Shown here piece after piece: positions 23,346-36,676 of a DNA stretch of 64,000 bases (position 1 is its first letter; every line of letters starts with the position of its first letter). The translations under genes were made by a program, and so were the position numbers. The stretch covers positions 282,693,803 to 282,757,802 of the forward strand of contig NC_073745.1 in NCBI RefSeq assembly GCF_029784135.1, in the 5' to 3' direction. Under the pieces are notes generated by a model, which searched no databases, was not told the origin of the DNA, and worked only from the letters and a program-made list of their open reading frames with translations. The DNA is from Toxorhynchites rutilus septentrionalis. Taxonomy: Eukaryota; Arthropoda; Insecta; Diptera; Culicidae.

Positions 23346-23837
23346 CTTGACCTTGAGCTGCGATACAAATGAAACACAAATTTCTGAATCACCCCAAAAC
23401 TAATCAAGCAAATAGAACCGAATTTGGCATGTGGATGTTTGATGAGGTAGGAAATGTTTTCATGATAGTTTAACACACCGACCCCCTCTCTAAGCGGAGG
23501 GAGGCTGCTATGCAAATGAAACACAAACTTCTGTATAACTCGAGAACTAATCAAGTAGATGGAACCAAATTTAGCATGTGGAGGTTTTGAAGGACAAGAA
23601 ATGGTGGTTCGACACATCCCCCACGAATTTCTGCATAACCCGAGAACTAATCGAGCAAATGAAGCCATATTTGACTTTCAAAAAAATTTCGGAGAACTCT
23701 GAAGGAAAATGGCAAAATTCGGAAAATTAAGTTACCATATGTTCTACAATTATATCGACGAGGTCTAAAAATGGAGCAACATTTGAAAGTGGAAATGGAT
23801 TTTCAGGTGAAGAAACGCATTCCTATATCGTGTAACT

Positions 23838-26236
23838 CAGGGGTTCTCAAAGTGGTCGACCCCTTAGGGTCGATAATAGTTTCTGAGGGGTCGGCATGAA
23901 CGAAGATTGATTTTAGGGGTCGACGAGGTCTAAAAATTGACCCCCTTTAATTAACACAAGTTCTTGTTTGAAACATTCAAGATACAGTATAAGTTGTGTT
24001 ACATGATCCAACTTGATTTCTAGTAGAAAGTATTATTGTTGTACTTTTTAAAAACTCAACAAATAGATGAGCGTGGATAAGTTCGTAAAAGATGAAATAA
24101 TTGAGAAGTGCATTTGTCATTCGCGTTCTGAAATTTGTTGGAACTTGAAGTTTTATTGGAACAGTTATACCACATGGCATCACTGATTTTGTCGACGAGA
24201 TTGGGAGGTCACGCTGAGTTGACTTTCCCAGATCATCCATAAGCATGTTGGTTTCTAGAAAGTATGTAGCAAAGACATAAAGTGTATTGGAAGATTGAAG
24301 GATCTCTCGAAGCATGCTGCGACTGAGAAGCACTAAAGTGTGACCACGAATAATTTCAGTCATTTCAGTTTGATTTGCCGACGAATCGACGGATCTGTCG
24401 AAGAAATAGTTACTAGAATGTTTGTCCGGAGGTCAAATAATTGACACTTTTTGACAGACTAAGTTTGCTTTGTAATTTGTACAATCACCATTTTGCTCAC
24501 CACTCTTCAATTATCAACAGTGGCAAACAATGTCAAACATCGAACATGGAAAAAATCAACTGAAATATTAACTCTCAACTGAATCAACTGAAACATTAAC
24601 CATTTAAGGTAACCTAACCATGTACCGACAGGTCCGAGGAATAGACCAAAAATATTTTAGGCATCCAATAAGTCAAATATTTGGCTTCGGTCAAACAGAG
24701 TATGAGCACCCTTAATAGCCAGAATTAGCTATTGGAAGGATGGTATACTCTTCGGAATGATTGTTTTTATGACCTTATACAGGTTACCAAAACGGATTCT
24801 AGAACGTTGCATGAGTTTCGTTGTTCAAGAGAGACAAAATTACATACTAAATTTATTTGATTGGCATTGGAGCTGATGGAACAACGATCATGACTTCACC
24901 AGGCAACTCACTTGACGCTTTGCTTAAAAGGGATTGTCCACTTCATTATGAAGTGTATTTGCTATAGTTCTTGCTTAGGCTCCTCGTATGCGTGTAAGCA
25001 TATTCCAGATAAAATTGAGCAAACCAATAGTTGTCTTAGTTGCAGTACCTTGCGGACTAGTAAGTGTAATGAAATTCAGGAAATTTTTGAATTAAAACCC
25101 TTGAAATTGCTGCATCCATGCGCAACTAGATGGCTTTCACTGAAAGCAGTGGTGTAAAGAGTAATTGAGAGATATGAACCGATCCGAATTTACTTTGGAT
25201 TTGTGAAACATATTAATCATGTTGCGAACGCCAAAGTGGTAGACTAATCTTTATTTGTCATTTTGGTCATACATACTCGGAGTGGTTAACAACATGAACA
25301 AGCTATTTCAAATTGAGAGTCCTACCGATTCTGTTTACTGCGCAATGTTTATTTTTCAGACTATTCTTTGGATGAACAACAAGTTTTGGGGTAAAGTTCT
25401 AGCCACAACTACCCGTGGTGGTGAAATGGCATTCCCGCAATCAAGTAAATTTATTGCAAAAATTTACTGAACACCGACGAAACTGGCTTGGTGCACATCT
25501 AATGCGTCGATATATGATAAGAAGAAATAACGGTTAAACCATGTTTTAAACATCAGACGTAAAAATACTGATTGATTGATTGTGTTGAATTATAGAGACT
25601 TTAATCGTTTGCAGTTTTAGTCCTGAGAAGGACCCTTGTGGACAAACTCAATTCAAACTCCTTTTTTACCTGCCTTGAGAAAGACACTTCATTGTCATTG
25701 CTCATTAGCAAACCGTGCAAGCACAATAATCAAACGACGTTCTCGTGAAAATGTTCGATAAAATTCGCCGTGAAATATAAAAAATGTCGACAAAATCCAG
25801 ACAAATCCAGGTTTCGATTTTCCAACACCCAGATTTCTGTTCAATACACCAGACAACTCTGGCTTAACCCTTTATAAGGTCGTGGAAACAAGGCAAGGAA
25901 TCGACTCAAACTTCAGAGAACATAATCCTTGCATGAAGAACACATTATTTTCGATAACAAAATAAACTATTGAAACAGTTGAAAAAATTGGTGGTAATAT
26001 AGTTGCCATTGCCCTTTAACCCCCAAAACACTGCTTGCCGGTGCCCTGTAAGCTCATGTTATTGAGCCTTTGGTTATACAAAAATTAAAACAATATCTCT
26101 AGTGCAGCGAAATTTTTTTTTGTATGAATAAGACAATATCTTGAATTAGATTTTTGTTTGAAAAATTTGGCTGAGGGGTCCGGGGTATCACTCAAACCTG
26201 GAAAAGGGGTTGCCCAAAATAGTTTGAGAACCCCTG
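23838..26236 (+). mobile_element. hAT transposon with 8-bp target duplication
   Basis: The left end is CAGGGGTTCTCAAAGTGGTC and the right end, reversed, is CAGGGGTTCTCAAACTATTT. These are standard hAT-type termini. The flanks GTGTAACT (23830-23837) and GTGTAACC (26237-26244) are an 8-bp target duplication with one mismatch. The 2.4 kb interior carries a broken hAT transposase. It also carries a secondary repeat near 25585-25700 (TTATAGAGACTTTAATCG, CTTGAGAAAGACAC) that recurs at 53630-53760. Confidence 0.9.
24870..25480 (+). pseudogene. hAT transposase core, broken
   Basis: Frames in order read LIGIGADGTTIMTSPGNSL (the GADGA-like block holding a catalytic D), then CLGSSYACKHIPDKIE, LKPLKLLHPCATRWLSL (the conserved C..RW block) and SYILGVVNNMNKLFQIESP. 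This order matches the ZBED/KIAA-like hAT transposases. Stops and frame changes separate the blocks, and the N-terminal zinc finger and C-terminal dimerisation region are not recognisable. It is a relic of the element around it. Confidence 0.8.
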
Positions 26237-26850
26237 GTGTAACCGTATAACTAAAAACGGATCCAAATGTGATGGTAAGCGCAAAACTCGAACAAGGAAT
26301 CGTCCGATTTGATATGTCGTCTTTTTATTATTTTTCTGGATCATCGTGTATTCTATGTAACGGAGGAACATATGCTATTTGCAAGTGATTGAAAAATATT
26401 GTGTTTGAAATTGTGTCTGAAAATAATTTGATATCTTAATGACGAGTTTTGGTAGAAGTACTAGGAAATTTGTGTTAACCTATTCGCTGTCAAGTCTAAA
26501 TTATATGAAGTCATTCCCATTGCCATTTATATTTTGAGTGTTCTTGTTGACCAAAATCCTTTTATTTCTCGGTAAGAGCACATATATTATCATACATAAT
26601 CATTTACAAGCAGAAAACCAAAATATCTATATTTGTGTTTGTGACCACAAAAAAAATTCTAACTCAAAAGCCTGCATGTTTGTTACACATTTAAAGTAGG
26701 ACGAGTATACTCATCTTGGCAACGAATGGGTTAAGGAAGTTGTAAAAGGTCAATTAGAAGATCAATCAATGAACAGTTCTGCGAAGGTATTGATAACAAA
26801 ACATACATTTTGGGCGGGATGAAGTTTACCGGGTCAGCTAGTTATAAATA

Positions 26851-29812
26851 AATCAGTGGCAATTAAAATTGTTCGAATGAAATAAATTGAAGCTTTGGGT
26901 AGCTGCCATCTCATGATCGAATTTTTTTGAAAAATAGGGTCCAGTTTATTTTTCGTAAAATTGCTCGTTTGTATGGTATTCTAGAAAATGTTCACACTGA
27001 AAAAGAATTTTCTGACATCAGAAATCCTTAATTCGAACACACCATGCATGGCTCCCGGGGTTCAGTTTGTCTCGGCTAAGTTTAGCACATACTAATGCAC
27101 AAGCATCGTCAAATAAATGAATAATTTGAGGTTTGAGTAATATTTTTTTATGCTAATAAAACAGATTTTTCTATGCAACAAATATTTGAATGGTACAGAT
27201 TATCGGTACAGCTTTTTGAAAGACAAAGTAAAGACGAAATAGAGTTTTGAACTTACCGGTACAGATGGATATGTGGCAACACTGCTCACGACCCTTGCTT
27301 TCGTTTCGAAAATTCCCACAACTCGCGAGAAATCACGTCTTTTGCGTATATTGTAAAAAAAACTTCACGCAGGAAGAAGAATTGAGGTATTACTAAAATT
27401 ATTGGGATTCATCAAAAAGGAAAAAAAACAGTGGTGTCTAGCGATAGTTAACACTTTTCGGTGTACAAGTTTAGCTTTACGAGGTGAACCAAATTCGATT
27501 GCACAGTTTGACTGTCGACCTGAGAGGAACAGAGACACTGCAAATGTCACCAAAAAAAAAATCTATTGGTGATTTTAAAACCATCACATCATCGTGTGTC
27601 TCATGCAAACAGAAATACTGCATATATGGGTAACAAAATGTGAAGCCAGTTGTAACCTCAGAGAACTGGCATCCGAACTCATTTACATCGCAGACAAACT
27701 AAACCCCGATGCGTGTGGGAGTACAAAAGTTGCGTGAACTTGAATCCATAATTGAGCTAAACATCGGTCCAAACAGCCGTCGCATGCAACCCACATTAAT
27801 TAGTCCGATTTGGCCGTCATATAGAGTATAGCAGCAACATGTTTGCTGTCAGACAACTTGTTCTTGGGGATTAACAGTATTGATGTGTTCCAATCTCACG
27901 CAGGCTGCTTGTTCCACCGGGGGGACCCCGTGGTGCCATAGAAAACAAAAGTCCAAACGCGCGAATTATTGTTTTGTTTTGGTTTTGTTGTTTCTGAGCG
28001 TGAAAATTGGTGCCCACCACGGTGTTTATGGCCAAATTTGGGGAATGGGATGCGAAAGGCAATAATCATCAACGCGCGCGCACTCTCTGGTGGTGGTGGT
28101 CGATTGGGGGGCGGATCGAACACTCCGAGGCGAAAGTGTTTTATGTGGGGATAATTTCCACCTTTTTGCAATCCATTAAGATCGCATTCTCCGCACAGAG
28201 TTTAATTCGTTATGCTAATGCTTGATTTTGTTTTATTTTCTCTTTTTCTGTACGGGCAATTGCGCTGTTGACGTCAATATCTGGCCGTTCTGCTTATTTG
28301 TAGAAGAATATTTCTGACCGGAAGGTGATTACAATGTCAATTCATGGCATGTCAATTCATGGCTTATTTCCGTATGGAGAGAAGAGTACAACTGCCCCAG
28401 TCCCATTGGGATGTTATGTCCAAGGTCGATATCGATTTTCTCCCACGGCTTGCATCCGTTCAGCATAACCCACCTTTCGGAAGCATCGTATCGATACAGT
28501 CAAAATAACAACAGCTGTGAGATTCGCAACTTTTCTATTTTTGTTTTTGCTCTTGTACGGACATAAAGCTCGGCCAAAATTTGAAAGTTCATGGTTCAAA
28601 ATAAACCGCCTAAACGCCATAAACGCGCGAAACAGATATATGTGTTGCAACTGATATCTGTTATTATTTATTTGTTTTATCCAACCGCAAAACCACCAAA
28701 AGACAGACAGCGTCGAGCCGACGTTGCCAATTAGTCCCGCGGCCTCCGATGGCCGCTGCTGAACCGTGTGCAGTAATTAAGCAGTTTAAATTGTTTCCGA
28801 TCGTAAATCAGATTACTGACGGCGAGTTAACAAAATCTTCCGCTCGCGCTGGCCCAGAAGATTGATCGGAGAATTCCCACTGATTTCCATCGTCGGGAGT
28901 GAAAGCCATCGCAAAGACACACCGGGAGGTTTGGCAAGCCGCTATTCGCTCTAATTTTTGTCAGTGTGCGTGTGTACAACACCCAAACTGCCGAGAAATC
29001 ATGATTAGGTTTTCCCCGAAGTCTCGCTTAATTTTCCAGCCGGGTCTCGGGACCGCCAACTGGTTGGTTGAGGAGAGTTTGGATAGTTGGGTTTTCCACC
29101 GAAGCTTTCATACGAATTTCCATTATCTTCTCGGTTGTTCTCGCTAAAGAGCTACGCCCTCTTTTTTCCCCCGTGGCTCTCGGATACACGTTGGGGAAAA
29201 TTCCAGCCCGCCAGCAACAGCAACAGCCGGACGGACCTTTTTTGATTAACTTGTTGTGACGGAGTTAACGATACTACTGGGAATTTCGCCGCAGAGGTCA
29301 GCACAGAAACTCTTGTCCTTGGAAAGAGAAAAGATAGAAAAAAAGAGACAAAAAAAAAGTTGGGCAGAATAATAATTGTGTTCCATTCAAGAGAAGTTTG
29401 CGTTCAACAGATGGGGTTTGTCACGTTTGAAAACTTAAATACACAGCAACAAAATGGGTGGGGAGAAGCAATATTGAATGACTTTTTTACTCCAAAACTT
29501 ATGTAGTTATCCAAACTCTACCGAAAAAGTTGTTCCAATTTTGCTCAAGTCTTGCTGCTTATCAAAAAATTTTAGATAATAAATTTTTGTTTGTATTTCA
29601 CATTTAAAAATCATCATCCTTAACACGTTGAGCCCCAAATTGTTCTTGCCGCGCTTTCCATTCAGCCCGCAACACGAGCGTTTTCACAATATCAGTGTCG
29701 GTCTCAACTCCCAAAGATACTTATTGTGTAAATAGGGAATAGTTAGAAATTCGACAAGAAAGTAGTCACATTCTGTAAAACATCCGAAAACCATATACAT
29801 TTTTATTTTCTT
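26851..29812. other. No gene established; GC-richer unique block at 27.6-29.3 kb
   Basis: Several overlapping short frames occur at 27870-28230 on both strands, but none contains a domain. From about 27600 to 29280 the sequence is less AT-rich and lacks repeat landmarks. It includes a GGTGGTGGTGG tract, CAGCAACAGCAACAG near 29210 and a CRE-like TGACGTCA at 28269-28276. It may be conserved regulatory or 5' untranslated DNA. No splice-bounded coding exon can be defended. Confidence 0.3.
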
Positions 29813-30950
29813 ACTAGCTGACTCGGCAAACTTCGTCCCGCCCAAAATTTGTTGTTTGTTACCTTCAAACATTCACGTTTTCTTACTATGAGAAAGTTCA
29901 TGGGTCCAATCGCAGAACTGTTCATCGATTGATCTTCTAATCGACCCCGTTGAATATATCTTTTACTATAAAATTCCAAGTATTTCCAACAAAACTCATC
30001 ATTATAATATCAGATCGCGTTCAAGATTTTTCAACCACTTGCAAATAACAGGTTTCTCCGTTACATGGAATAAATGTTTGATACAGAAAATATGATAGAG
30101 TAAAGACAGCCCTAAATCGGACAATTACTTCCTCGAGTTCTGCTCTTATCAACACATTCGGCGATACTTTTTTATTGGTATAGATAGAAGAAGATATTGG
30201 AGTGCGTTTCATCACATTAAAATCCATTTCCAGTTTCGAACAAAGATCAATTTCGCTAGCTCAGAGACAGGGAAGGAGTGTCTATTCACCATGAAAACGT
30301 TTCGTGTCCCCTAAAACAGTCGCATGACAAATTTGGCCCCATTTGCTTGATTAGTTCTCAAATTAGGCAGAAATTTGTATGGCAGCTCACCCTTAGAGAG
30401 GGAGTGGAGTGTCTAACCACCATAGAATCATTTATTGCACCCTTAAACCTCCACATGCCAAATTTGGCTCGATTTATTCTCGTGTAATGCAAATATTTGT
30501 TATTGCACCCTAAAACCTCCAAATGCCAAATTTGGTTCATTTGCTTGATTAATTCTTGAGTAGTACAGAAATTTGTGTTCCATTTGTATGGCAGCCCCCT
30601 CTTAGAGAGGGGGTGGAGAGTCTAACCACCATAGAAAAATGTATTGTACCCTAAAACCTCAATATGCCTAATTTGGTTGCATTTGCTTCATTAATTCTTG
30701 AGTAATGCAGAAATTTGTGTTTCATTTGTATGGCAAACCCCCCCCCCCTCCCCCCTTAGAGAGGGGTGGTGGAGAGTTTAACCACCATAGAAACATTTAT
30801 TGCATCCTGAAATCTTCACTTGCCAAATTTATTTTCATTTGCTTGATTAATTCTCGTGTAATGCAAAAATTTGTGTTTCATTCGTATGGCAGAAGGGAAC
30901 GATGCGGAGCTCATCGTGTTAATTAGAGAGGTCTGAGAAATTGATATTTT
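29813..30950 (+). repeat. Repeat C, forward copy with internal tandem units
   Basis: Starts CTAGCTGACTCGGCAAACTT. From about 30260 it carries four or more imperfect copies of a unit of roughly 140-155 bp: AGAGGGGGTGGAG, CTAACCACCATAGAAA, CCTAAAACCTC, CCAAATTTGGTTCATTTGC, GCAGAAATTTGTGTTTCATT. A C-rich run lies at 30738-30757. Short frames in the block translate the unit only. Confidence 0.8.
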
Positions 30951-31309
30951 CGCCAGTATACCAATTTTTGACAATTTGTCATTTTCGAGCTGTATAAACC
31001 CCTTTTATGTAGATGAACTTCCTAAAAAAATAAACTGAACCTCGAAATGTCTTTTTTTATATAGGACTAACTACGTCTTTCATTGTTGATGCTGAAAAAT
31101 TGTCGTAGGACTATGTCTTTCATTATTGGTGCTGATTAATTTTAAGTATGCTACACGTAACGATTCCTACTCATTTAAGAGTTGATAGTGGCTAAAAAGT
31201 GGAAGCATTCCCATTTTTGCAACAATTTGTTGTGTGATTTTCTATGTTTCGTAGCCCAAACCAAACGTACCAGACGTAGCGGCGAAGCACAATTTTAATA
31301 TAAAGTCAT

Positions 31310-32885
31310 TTCATGTCAAACCGATATAGTGGTTCTCAGATTCTCGTGAAAAGTGGTAGCTTTATTCCTGAAAGCTGTTTTTTTTTACTTAACATATCCA
31401 TAATTCTCCTTTGTGAGAGATCGGATCCCTTCTTAAGAATAAGATGAAATGTAAATACATATTAGATATAAGATAGGTTAAAGAATTGAGTGTGATGAGT
31501 GTGATTGAGAGTGCGAGTGTGATCATTGTCAACATATCCTTATATCCCCTCCTTTTCCTGAAGAAAATATGTCACCCTTCTAAAGTCGAGTCAACCGCGA
31601 GTAATCGGTTTCCTATATTATTAACATTAGAATTAAGGAAAAATGTATATATACTAGTAACAATACAGTAAGGAGTTCGGCTCCTTTAAACCTATGTAAC
31701 TGAGCCTGTATAAATAAACGAATTAAATAATAAAAAAATATATCCAGAAGAGATGTGATTTTTGTCGTTTTTAAGTTATGATTTTTAAAGTGGGAAAATT
31801 GGGAAGGTTATATCTAAAATGGGAAGGTTATATCTATGATATAACCGCAAGGTTAACATGGGACTACTTTAGCTTAGCAATCATGTTTGTACTGATTAAA
31901 TTTTTGATTGAATGAAACAATTTCTGAATTCAATTGAATTCAATATATTTGCTTTGTGAGTAAAAAGATTGTCTTTAATAACCGAGCCAAAGCGTTGTGT
32001 TCGTACCCGCTTTTTTAATCCGTGTTAGGAGAACACTTTTCGGAGTGCAAAAAAACATGTGGGTGCAGAAGTACCCCCGGCTTGCATGAATAAACAACTT
32101 CAACTTTTACTTTTTATACTATAGAAGCTTTAAACTTCAAAGTTCATTCGCCTCTATTGTCTGCACGATTTTCCCAGGTTCCTAAGTTTAGGAGACCGTG
32201 TTGAGGCAACATATTCTAATCTACACAAAGACAAGCTAATACAAAAGTACTCGCAGTTTACAATTATTTGCAAAGAAGAATTCCCCAGGCATCTTGGTTT
32301 GGAAGTCTGTGTTAGGCAAACACATTTCAGTCGGAACAAAAATGCCCCCGACCTGCATGTATTTGCAATGCCATTTTTCCCACGCTCCTAGGATTTAAAG
32401 TCTGTGTTAGAGAAACACATTTCAGTCGGAACAAAAATACCCCCGACTTGCATGTATTTGCAATGCCAATTTCCCCAAGGCTGCTTCGTTGTGATGGCTG
32501 TGTTGGGGAAACCGTAAATCGGGCCTATCAAAACGAGGCAGTTAGAGCGTTTAGATAACGCTTAACATTTTCCAGTTATTCAATTGTTTATCTAATGAAA
32601 AATAACATTTTATTAATTGCGATAGAAGCGTAGAAATATTCCCTATCAATTGATGCAAGCATCTTTCCGATCCAGTAAGAAATGTTCGAATTATACGCAT
32701 TCGGAATCTTCATTTTTTCCTGCATGTTCTGTGTTTAGGTTTTCATTTAACCCCCCCCCATATACTCCGGTTAGACGTAGTCCCACGTCAAAAATACGTG
32801 TCTAACTTTTTACGATAAGGAACAAAATTACCTATTTGAACGAAAATCTGAGAACCACTATATCGGTTTGGCATGGAATGGCTGT
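31310..32885. mobile_element. Foldback element with ACCGATATAGTGGTTCTCAG ends
   Basis: The left end reads TTTCATGTCAAACCGATATA then GTGGTTCTCAGATTCTCGTG. The right end, reversed, reads TTCCATGCCAAACCGATATA then GTGGTTCTCAGATTTTCGTT. Arm homology covers about 75 bp. The interior holds the tandem array at 32155-32475. The same terminal module bounds the 36677-39797 element and lies at the right of 63000-63605. Confidence 0.6.
32155..32475. repeat. ~95-bp tandem units inside the foldback element
   Basis: GTTAGGCAAACACATTTCAG at 32311 and GTTAGAGAAACACATTTCAG at 32406 are 95 bp apart, each followed by TCGGAACAAAAAT.CCCCCGA and TGCATGTATTTGCAATGCCA. A more diverged unit lies at about 32170-32280 (CCTAAGTTTAGGAGACCGTG), and a half unit near 32040. 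The array is repetitive DNA, not coding. Confidence 0.75.
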
Positions 32886-34260
32886 ATATCAATATCATTG
32901 TAAAACCAATCGTAGCCAAGTGAAAAAAGGAGCAGAGCAGTAAATTAAAAACGTCGTGCATCGTGTGAAGTAGTTTAAATTTTGGCGTAGGACTACCACA
33001 TTTCAATGTTTTGGGCTAATAAAAGTGCATAGTTTTTGAATATCGTCAATTAATGGAAAGATTTTGATTCAAAGTACACATAATAATAGGAAATATTCGC
33101 ATATTTTCTGCTAATACACTATGTATGGAAACAGTAAGGGTACGATTATGTAACGAATAAAATAGGTAGGTTTTTCCGATTTTAACCGCCGTTTACATTC
33201 TCCCACAATGCAACAAGTGAAGTTTGTATGCAACTCGGACGTTAGCCTAAATGGCATGGTTTCTTCCATTGATGTCACGCTGTATCGAGTAAGAGGTATG
33301 AGCATAAATTGTTTTGCTCTAGGGTTTCAATTTTTTAGCAGCAATTACGATTCGGTGGATTACTAGCTAGCGACCAGTAGGTGGCGAAGACGAGGGCATT
33401 CAAAATGACTATTCTTAAGTCTGAAAGTTTAGGTTAAGTTTTCGAATTGGTATTTTTCAAGGCTAAAGGCAAATGAACTGCAATAAAAAAACCTCTATAA
33501 TTTTACATTGAGTTTCACTCTAGACAGCCAATACCATGTGTTGAGAGCTAGTGGGATTTTTGAAATGTTTTGGACATATTGGTGACTTCTTCTGATTGTT
33601 CAATCAATTTTCACGAATTCGAGCATTGTTTCGTATTTAAATGGCGATAATGTGCAGTACGTTTAAATCCGGATGTGACACAAGTATTTTACTGCGGTTG
33701 AGAGCTGTGTTCTCCTACGGGAAACTAAAGGTGAAAATTTGTTCCGCGTCGGTTGCTGTCTTCGCCGTTCAATTTGTTGCAGCTCTTCTACTAAATGTGC
33801 TGCATAGCATGTTTTATTGATTACTGCATTTAAAATTATATTTTTGGGATCGTTGAATATATAGTAGTATTTGGCTAAACATTTAGGAAACACGCTTGAA
33901 TTTTCAATAAATTATTTAAATTGACAGTTCTTTAGTAGTTCACAATTCCACAAAGTATTGAAATTTCATAATTTTTCAAAAAATCATATCTTTGTTTTGT
34001 TTAGTTTTCCACGGCTCAACTGTACGCCAAACTTTGTTAAATTGGAAGGATTTTCCTATAAAAATATACAAAAAATAGGAGAGTGTTTTGAGATGTAATA
34101 GTTGTTGATATTAAATTGAATTTTTGAGTAAGATTTTTTAACAATGCATTTAAAATGTTATTCCTAAATAGTTCATTGACTTTTCAACAACTTTGTCAAA
34201 ACTCATATTTACATCTAGATCTAGAAACTCATAGACATCTAGATTTTTAGTTGCGATTTT
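32886..34260. other. No feature recognised
   Basis: AT-rich sequence. Short antisense frames at 33111-33305 and 33663-33893 lack motifs. The stretch runs directly into the 5'-truncated LINE, so its last part may be flanking host DNA. Confidence 0.3.
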
Positions 34261-34269
34261 TTGAAAGAA

Positions 34270-36158
34270 TCAAGATCAATGATTTTAAATACGCTCATTG
34301 CTGTTAATGCCCTGTTAAACGCAGTTCGTAGTCCTAGTGAACAACATAAAGAATTTGATAAAAATTATATTAAAATCCATATTTACGGGGACTTCAATCA
34401 AAATACAATTGATTTCATTGTAGACGAGGAGAACGAATCAATCTTACTCCCGATTGTAGGCGAAAATGAGACATTGCAACTTATTTTCGATAAAACAAGC
34501 CAACTAGGTCTATGTCAAATCAATACTATTTCAAATGAACTAAATTGTTTCCTAGACTTGTTGTTTACTAATTGCACAGAAGATTTCCATGTTTCGAAAA
34601 CTCAATGTCGTCTTTGGAAAAATGAAAAATTCCACACCGCTATAGAATACTCTTTATTTATCAATAGCACAAGTACACGCCCGCCGATTGCGATTTCGAG
34701 ATAAATTTTGATTTCAAAAAGGCAGACTACGAGCAAATTAATTATAAGCTTAAGGATATAAATTGGTCATTTCTACTTAAAGATGAAAGGAACATAGAAA
34801 AATCTGTTGAAATTTTTGATGATAATCTGTTTAGAATCATAAGCGAACATGTTCCAACAAGAAAGAAAAAACTTAATTCAAATTCAAAAACACCAATATG
34901 GTTCACCCGTGATATTAAAAATCTCAAAAACAAAAAACAAAAAGCTCATAAAAGATACAAAGCAAACCAAACTTTGGATAATTTAACCATATACAAAAAT
35001 ATTTGTAAAAACCTTGATACGAAAATATCACTACAATATGAAAGCTATATTACAAGGATAGAAAATAATATTAAATCCGATCCTGACAAATTTTTCAATT
35101 TTGCCAGCGATAAGATGAAATCTAATAGTTTCCCATCAAGTATGAAATTTGGAGAATACGTTGGATCAAATGATAGTGATATTAGTAATTCATTCGCCCG
35201 TTTTTTCCAAGGTAACTACAAAACAAATATCGTGGTTCGAGATTACGATTATTTTTCATTTTTACCCGAATGTGCAAACTCGGTCTCAATTGATAGTATT
35301 ACCGCTAACGAACTTCTTGTCGCGCTGGAGGATCTAGATTCATCTAAAGGTCCCGGGCCGGATGGTATCCCTCCAATGTTGCTGGCATCGGCTTTCGTTC
35401 ATCCTTTGTCCTTGCTTTTCAACTTATCGCTAAAATTCGCAATATTTTCTTTTGTCTGGAAAAAATCATTCCTAATACCCATATTCAAATCTGGTAACCG
35501 TTCTGACATAAATAACTATCGTGGCATCGCCATATTATCTTGTATTCCCAAATTATTTGAATCCATTGTCAATACTAAAATGTTCAATCAGTTAAAACAT
35601 TATATTTCACCGAATCAACATGGTTTTTATAAAGGAAGATCCACTGCCACAAATCTGTTAGAATTTGTATCCTATTCTCTTGCGGTAATGGATAGAGGCA
35701 ACGTTGTCGAGACTCTTTATACAGACTTCAGCAAGGCTTTCGACAGAGTAGATATTCCAATGCTTATTTTCAAGCTCCAACGTATGGGAGTAACTGGAAC
35801 TCTATTGTAGTGGGTGGAATCTTACCTCGCCAATAGAACACAGTTTGTTCGCTCTAGAGGAAAAATCTCTAGTCCAGTGTATGTCACATCCGGAGTTCCA
35901 CAAGGTTCTCACTTAGGCCCTTTATTTTTCATCCTATTCGTTAATGATGTGTCATTAGTATTAACTAACCTCAACATTCTAATATATGCTGATGATATGA
36001 AATTGTACATGGAAGTAACCAAATGTAGTGATCTTGTGATTTTCCAACAAGAAGTAGATGTTTTCTTCGAATGGTGCATGAGAGATATTGATCTGAAAAA
36101 ATGTAATATTATATCGTATACTCGAAAACATGAAACTTATGACTTCATATGCTCTTAA
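34270..36158 (+). pseudogene. Non-LTR retrotransposon ORF2 (EN-RT), truncated
   Basis: This would encode the endonuclease-reverse transcriptase used for target-primed insertion. The first frame (to 34704) holds the end of an APE-type endonuclease: IHIYGDFNQN, CFLDLLFTN, HTAIEYSL. A frameshift near 34690 leads to an open frame up to a TAG at 35808. That frame has the RT blocks KGPGPDGIPP, YRGIAILSCIPKLFESIV, HGFYKGRSTATNLLEF and YTDFSKAFDRVD. The next part reads VPQGSHLGPLFFILFVNDV, then the catalytic YADD (IYADDMKLY). Coding ends near 36158, so the endonuclease start, the RT thumb/C-terminus and the 3' UTR are missing. The motifs fit the Jockey/CR1 group; the exact clade is not decided. One frameshift and one stop make it inactive. 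Confidence 0.9.
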
Positions 36159-36189
36159 GGATTTCGTTGTTCTATGTTAAGATGCGGTC

Positions 36190-36287
36190 GTGTCTTGGAC
36201 ACCATCCTTCTTTATTTTGTTGCGGCCCGCGACACAATGACTAACCCTTGTTTGTGACCCCTTTGAATAAAAGGTTGAGTACCGCTG
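36190..36287 (-). mobile_element. Solo right end of a hAT element
   Basis: Reversed, the end reads CAGCGGTACTCAACCTTTTA then TTCAAAGGGGTCAC. This is a hAT-type terminus of the CAGNGGTNCTCAA form, related to but distinct from the 23838 element. No partner end occurs upstream within 2 kb; the LINE fragment stops right beside it. Confidence 0.5.
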
Positions 36288-36676
36288 ACCCAAATCATTC
36301 GTTCCTTTTCAGCCAACAAAACTTTCTATTAGAGAGTTATTTGTAAAAAATCGATGCATACTGAAGCAATATCCGAATTTCGAATTGAAAGCAGTATCAA
36401 ATTGCAATTTGCATTTCAATCCGGATGTGGAGAAGATAGTTTCTTCTTAAATCTTAATAATGTTTGTTCTCATCGAAAATAATTTCGTTGGCCTACGTTA
36501 ACGAGCCTATGGTGTCTCGAACGACATTCTTGTAATATTTTTATAGCTTAAAAAACCAAGAAAAATCTAAATTTGAATAAAAATTCCTTTCAAATTGGGA
36601 TTTGAAGTACAGATTATTTTTTTTGTAAAAAATTACATAAATACTATTCATTTGTTATTTGTTGTTAACAAATCAG

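Larger units (their letters stand above)
23346..26850 (-). repeat. Repeat C, reversed copy split by a hAT element
   Basis: Reading right to left, it begins at the reversed CTAGCTGACCCGGTAAACTT near 26843. It continues through segments near 26250-26480 that match 40880-41110 (CGAGTTTTGG, AACGGAG.AACAT, GCAAGTGATTG), and ends in the 140-bp-type units near 23380-23680. Segments either side of 23838-26236 join to match the uninterrupted 40690-40880 copy, so the hAT is a later insertion. Confidence 0.7.

Noticed and set aside
24000..24363. 128-codon minus-strand frame inside the hAT
   Set aside because: No domain, and it runs antisense to the recognisable transposase blocks; probably chance.
27870..28230. 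Five overlapping short frames on both strands
   Set aside because: All overlap one G/C-biased stretch, none has a domain or splice context, and mutual overlap argues for chance.
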